The notes under the pieces were generated by a model. That model saw only the letters and a list, made by a program, of their open reading frames with translations. It made no database searches and was not told the DNA's origin. A program made the position numbers and the translations under genes. From contig NZ_JACHWP010000001.1 in assembly GCF_014191425.1 (NCBI RefSeq), forward strand, positions 868,001-932,000: a stretch of DNA of 64,000 nt, written 5' to 3'. Below, one piece after another: positions 60,830 to 64,000 of this stretch (position 1 is its first letter; each line of letters starts with the position of its first letter). Source of the stretch: Helcobacillus massiliensis. Its GTDB lineage: Bacteria; Actinomycetota; Actinomycetes; Actinomycetales; Dermabacteraceae.

Positions 60830-62204
60830 ATCTCCCCGCTCCTCCTCACGCACCCGGACGCGCTCCCGCAGCCGCGCCCGCTCCCAGTCCCGCGCTCGGT
60901 CCGGGCGGCCCTTCTCCTCAGCCGCCGCCGACGATGCCCCGGCGTCCTCCGGCTCCCCTGCCGATACCGGGTCCGCGGATGCTGCTCGCACCGGCCGTGC
61001 CGGTGACGCGGCAGCCCCGGCGCCGGCGGCGCCGCTGGTGCGCGAACCAGCCGGCGGCACTCCTGAGCTCACCACCACGATCCAGCAGCTCCTGGCGTGG
61101 TGCGACCGCGTGGCGGCCGAGGAGGACCTCGCGGTCGATGTGGAGCGCGCCTCCTCCTACCGGTACAGCGCGAAGGCGTACCTGATCCAGGTGCGCAGCG
61201 AATCCGCAGGCACCGTGCTGGTGGATCCGCTGGCGATGCGGTTGCCGCGCAGCTTCGTGGAGCTGATGAACTCCCGCACCTGGGTGCTGCATGCCGCCCG
61301 GCAGGACCTGCCGTCCTTGGCGATGGACGGAATGGAGCCCGCGGGGCTGTTCGATACGGAGGTCGCCGGTCGGCTCCTCGGTCTGGAGCGCGTCGGCCTC
61401 GGTGCCGTAGTGGAGGAGTTCATAGGGGTGCGCCTGGCGAAGGAGCACTCCGCCTCGAACTGGTCGAAGCGCCCCCTGCCGACCTCCTGGCTGGCCTATG
61501 CCGCTCTCGATGTGGAGTACCTGTTGCCGCTGCGGGACGCGCTGACGGAGCGTCTGCGCCACGACGGGAAGTGGGAATGGGCCCTGCAGGAGTTCCACCA
61601 CGAGATGCGGTTCTCCCACCCGGAGGTTCCCGATGAGCCGTGGCGGTCCCTCAGCGGGGTCAGTTCACTGCGGTCCCGCAAGCAGCTCGCGATCGCCCGT
61701 GCCCTGTGGACGAAGCGCGATGAGATGGCGCGGACCGCGGACATCGCTCCGTTCATGGTGGTGCGCGACAAGCACCTGATGGCGATGGTGAAGGCGTCGA
61801 TGCGGACGAAGGCGGATTTCCTGGCGGCCATGCCGAAGGGGATGAAGCAGGGCGAGGCCTGGTGGCAGGCGGCCCGCGCCGCCCGCGCCCTGGGGGTCGG
61901 GCATCTGCCGGAGACGAACGAGAAGGGCCCGCACCCGCACCACAAGTCGTGGGCGCGGAAGCACCCGGAGGTGCAGGAGCGGTACCGGACTGTGCGCGAG
62001 CGCCTGCTTCGGCACGCTGAGGAGATCCGCATGCCGGTGGAGAACCTGATCTCCCCCGGGCAGGTGCGTCAGTGGGTGTGGAACCACGAGACGGCGTCCG
62101 ATGATACGGCCGCTGTGCGCCGCGAGCTCGAGGCCGTCGGTGCGCGGCCGTGGCAGGCTCAGCAGGTGGCGCCGCTGCTTCAGGCGGCACTCCCCCGCCG
62201 CTGA
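60819..62204 (+). CDS. ribonuclease D-like 3'-5' exonuclease with HRDC domain
   Basis: The 461-residue protein has a Ser/Arg-rich disordered N-terminus of about 60 residues. The DEDD exonuclease core follows: VDVERASSYRYSAKAYLIQV (first acidic pair), TWVLHAARQDLPSLA, GLFDTEVAGRLLGLERVGL and YAALDVEYLLPL (YxxxD of the DEDDy type). HRDC-like helices close the chain (RKQLAIARALWTKRDEMARTADIAP). It processes structured RNA 3' ends. ATG at 60819 lies inside the DUF3000 reading frame, so the two are coupled. Confidence 0.93.
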   Translation: MTSESPRSSSRTRTRSRSRARSQSRARSGRPFSSAAADDAPASSGSPADTGSADAARTGRAGDAAAPAPAAPLVREPAGGTPELTTTIQQLLAWCDRVAAEEDLAVDVERASSYRYSAKAYLIQVRSESAGTVLVDPLAMRLPRSFVELMNSRTWVLHAARQDLPSLAMDGMEPAGLFDTEVAGRLLGLERVGLGAVVEEFIGVRLAKEHSASNWSKRPLPTSWLAYAALDVEYLLPLRDALTERLRHDGKWEWALQEFHHEMRFSHPEVPDEPWRSLSGVSSLRSRKQLAIARALWTKRDEMARTADIAPFMVVRDKHLMAMVKASMRTKADFLAAMPKGMKQGEAWWQAARAARALGVGHLPETNEKGPHPHHKSWARKHPEVQERYRTVRERLLRHAEEIRMPVENLISPGQVRQWVWNHETASDDTAAVRRELEAVGARPWQAQQVAPLLQAALPRR

Positions 62205-62247
62205 CCCGCACCGGTCACTGCGCTCGGGTGGGACATGCGCGCTGGGG

Positions 62248-62880
62248 TCAGGCGCCCGGCAGCGGTCGGTCGGCGTCGGGCAGGTCCAGCTGAGCAACAT
62301 CCGCCTCGCCCAGACCCTGCCGGTTCAGATGCGCCCAGACGGCGAGCACTGCGCTGCCCAGCGCCGCATTGGTGACCTCACCGCCGAGGACGGCGTCGAC
62401 CAGCTCCCCCAGCGGCACGAGCTCCACCTCGATCTCCGCTTCCTCATCCGTCCGGTCGAATTCCACGGAGGCGGCGGGATGGGCGCCGAGAGCGACGAAG
62501 ATCCGGATCATCTCACTGGAGCTGCCCGCCGACGGGAAGACGTCGAGGAGGTGATGGATCCGCGTCGCCTCGTACCCGGTCTCCTCCGCCAGTTCGCGCA
62601 GGGCCGCGTCCCCGAGTGCCTCGCCGTCCTTGTCGAGCAGTCCCGCGGGGATCTCCGCGAAGCACCCACCGGCCGGGTGGCGGTACTGCCGGATGATGAC
62701 GGCGCGGGCGTCGTCGGTGAACGCGAGGACGGCGACCGCACCGGGATGGTCGATGTATTCGCGGTCGAAGCGGACCCCGTCGGCGAAGTCGACGGTGTCA
62801 CGCCGGACCGTCCAGATCATGCCGGAATGGACGGCTCGGGACTGGACGGTGGGGCGAGCGCCGAAGCGGTCGGTGAGCAT
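62248..62880 (-). CDS. Nudix hydrolase, ADP-ribose pyrophosphatase type
   Basis: The 210-residue protein has [27 protein letters not shown] and the Nudix box within [27 protein letters not shown], followed by [16 protein letters not shown], the layout of NudF-like ADP-ribose pyrophosphatases. AAGGAG precedes the ATG at 62880. It starts 10 bases after the glycosyltransferase stop and is its operon partner. Confidence 0.9.
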   Translation of the reverse strand: MLTDRFGARPTVQSRAVHSGMIWTVRRDTVDFADGVRFDREYIDHPGAVAVLAFTDDARAVIIRQYRHPAGGCFAEIPAGLLDKDGEALGDAALRELAEETGYEATRIHHLLDVFPSAGSSSEMIRIFVALGAHPAASVEFDRTDEEAEIEVELVPLGELVDAVLGGEVTNAALGSAVLAVWAHLNRQGLGEADVAQLDLPDADRPLPGA

Positions 62881-62890
62881 CAGTTCTCCT

Positions 62891-64000
62891 TCAGTCGAGC
62901 TGCAGCAGCCGGGTGATCTGCTCCAGCAGGTCCGCATCGCCGGGCAGGCTGTGGGATCGGCGGAGGGCCCGCAGGCGGAAGTCAGCGCGCACTGCGGCAT
63001 CGCTCATCTGCACGATCGCGTCGGCGAGGGCCGACGGGTCCGCCGGTGGCACGAGCAGGGCAGCGTCCTCCGTCACCCAGCGGGTGCCGCCGGCGTCGGT
63101 GGCGATCACGGCGCACCCGCGGTGCAGTGCTTCCTGGATCGCGACGGGCTGTCCTTCCCAGACGGAGCTCTGCACGATCACGTCTGCGTCGGCCATGAGG
63201 GCCGGGAGGTCGGTGCGGTGGCCGAGCAGGTGCGCTTCCTCCCCGGAGCCGGCGATGAGCTGCTCGAGGTGGTGGCGCAGCGGCCCCTCCCCCGCGATGT
63301 CGAGCCGCACCGGCCCCATGCCGCGCTCCTTCAGCAGGGCCATGGCCGCGAGGGCGGTGGGGATGTCCTTCTGCGGGGCGAGCCGCGCCGGCATCAGCAG
63401 ACGCAGGGGCTCCGAGTCGGTATCGGTTCCGCGTGATGGGTTCGGGTCGCGGCCATCGCGCCGTGCCGAGGCCAGCTCCTCGGAGTCGCGCGGCGCGTCG
63501 GTGGCGCCGGGTCGCTGCGCGGGGATGACAGCGCGCTCCACCTGCTCCGCACCGGCGGCTCGTGCGGCATCCGCGAGGTCCGGGGAGACGGCGAGGATGC
63601 CGTCGGCCCCGCGAGCGGTGATCCGCAGCAGCACCGCCCCCACTGCGGCGCTGACACCTCGAGTGGGGAGGGCGTTGTGCAGGGTGACGATGAGTCGACC
63701 GCGGCGTTCAGGCGCACAGCCTCGACGGGCCAGAACGGCCAGTGCCCCGGCCCGCACCCCGTGGGCGTGCACCGCGACGCTGGGGCTGCGGCCCAGCAGG
63801 GTCCGCAGGGCGAGCACGGCGCGGAGGTCCCGCAGCGGGTGCGGGCGGGCACCGATCGGCATGCCGTGATGGTGGATGGCGCTCGCGGGAATCGCATCGT
63901 CGGTAGGGCCGGCGTCCAGGGTGGGGTGGCCGGCTGCGGTGAGCATCCGGTGCTCATCGCGGATGTGGCTGAGGATGCCGCCGGCGGCGCGGGGACGAAT
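62891..64000 (-). CDS. family 4-type glycosyltransferase, 5' end outside window
   Basis: At least 369 residues are present; the reading frame is open to the window edge, where [24 protein letters not shown] gives the GGI...H and GH hallmarks of a GT-B N-terminal domain. The C-terminal domain has [51 protein letters not shown] and [10 protein letters not shown], the donor-binding EGxP/E region. Donor and acceptor are unknown. An insert rich in Arg/Ser/Asp lies near the domain junction. Confidence 0.9.
   Translation of the reverse strand: MRPRAAGGILSHIRDEHRMLTAAGHPTLDAGPTDDAIPASAIHHHGMPIGARPHPLRDLRAVLALRTLLGRSPSVAVHAHGVRAGALAVLARRGCAPERRGRLIVTLHNALPTRGVSAAVGAVLLRITARGADGILAVSPDLADAARAAGAEQVERAVIPAQRPGATDAPRDSEELASARRDGRDPNPSRGTDTDSEPLRLLMPARLAPQKDIPTALAAMALLKERGMGPVRLDIAGEGPLRHHLEQLIAGSGEEAHLLGHRTDLPALMADADVIVQSSVWEGQPVAIQEALHRGCAVIATDAGGTRWVTEDAALLVPPADPSALADAIVQMSDAAVRADFRLRALRRSHSLPGDADLLEQITRLLQLD

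Noticed and set aside
481-63041. Reading the repeated 9-mer as a KOPS- or Chi-type oriented motif
   Set aside because: Copies are split almost equally between the strands (about 28 and 25), whereas oriented motifs are strongly strand-biased within a replichore.
1-64000. CRISPR arrays, insertion sequences, prophage or integrase genes
   Set aside because: No regularly spaced repeats, transposase or phage-type proteins were seen; all sizeable genes are core or metabolic.

Overview
The window is high-GC actinobacterial chromosome, densely packed with core genes. No insertion sequence, prophage, CRISPR array or plasmid-type gene was seen. The order yebC-ruvC-ruvA-ruvB-yajC-secD-secF-apt-relA, followed by an MBL hydrolase and hisS, is the classic actinobacterial order known from Mycobacterium. 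A fused oleBC gene in a compact oleABCD cluster, together with the codon choice and coding style, points to Micrococcales. A Micrococcus/Brachybacterium/Dermabacter-type organism is an inference from gene content, not an identification.

Region by region. 1-5.3 kb: truncated MOSC gene, a large unrecognised protein, lepA, a PemK-fold protein and rpsT. 5.4-10 kb: a previously unlisted 58-residue membrane protein, holA, comEC and comEA (DNA-uptake machinery). 10.1-15.5 kb: VKOR-family oxidoreductase and oleD, oleBC, oleA (long-chain olefin synthesis by head-to-head condensation). 15.7-23.4 kb: sugar isomerase, thymidine kinase, pyridoxal kinase, long-form GAPDH, PutA. 23.5-32.7 kb: UDP-glucose pyrophosphorylase, metG, and a nitrite-reductase/siroheme block (cbiX-like, hemD, cobA, nirB, with nirD divergent). 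32.7-36.6 kb: tag, siderophore-interacting protein, mutT, thioredoxin, hisS. 36.6-53.4 kb: MBL hydrolase, DUF349 protein, relA, apt, secFD, yajC, ruvBAC, yebC, PrsW, HIT, thrS. 53.4-55.8 kb: FAD oxidoreductase and five tRNA genes. 55.9-64 kb: zapE, RibD_C reductase, secreted-type hydrolase, msrB, DUF3000, ribonuclease D, Nudix hydrolase and a truncated glycosyltransferase. No gene-free stretch exceeds about 260 bases.

Genes are often joined by 4-base ATGA/GTGA overlaps (hypothetical-MOSC, oleA-BC-D, nirB-cobA, thrS-HIT-prsW, ruvA-ruvB, secD-secF-apt), implying translational coupling. Many first-of-operon genes carry a TANNNT hexamer 6-8 nt before the start codon and often no clear Shine-Dalgarno, the arrangement of leaderless actinobacterial transcripts. 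Convergent gene pairs are separated by strong hairpin terminators.

The most unusual signal is not a gene. The 9-mer GCCGACGGG (and close relatives) recurs on both strands, in coding sequence in several reading frames and as an inverted pair inside a terminator. By eye I found about 53 copies of its 8-base core, against roughly 11 expected from base composition alone. This resembles DNA-uptake-sequence behaviour, and the window also carries comEA and comEC.
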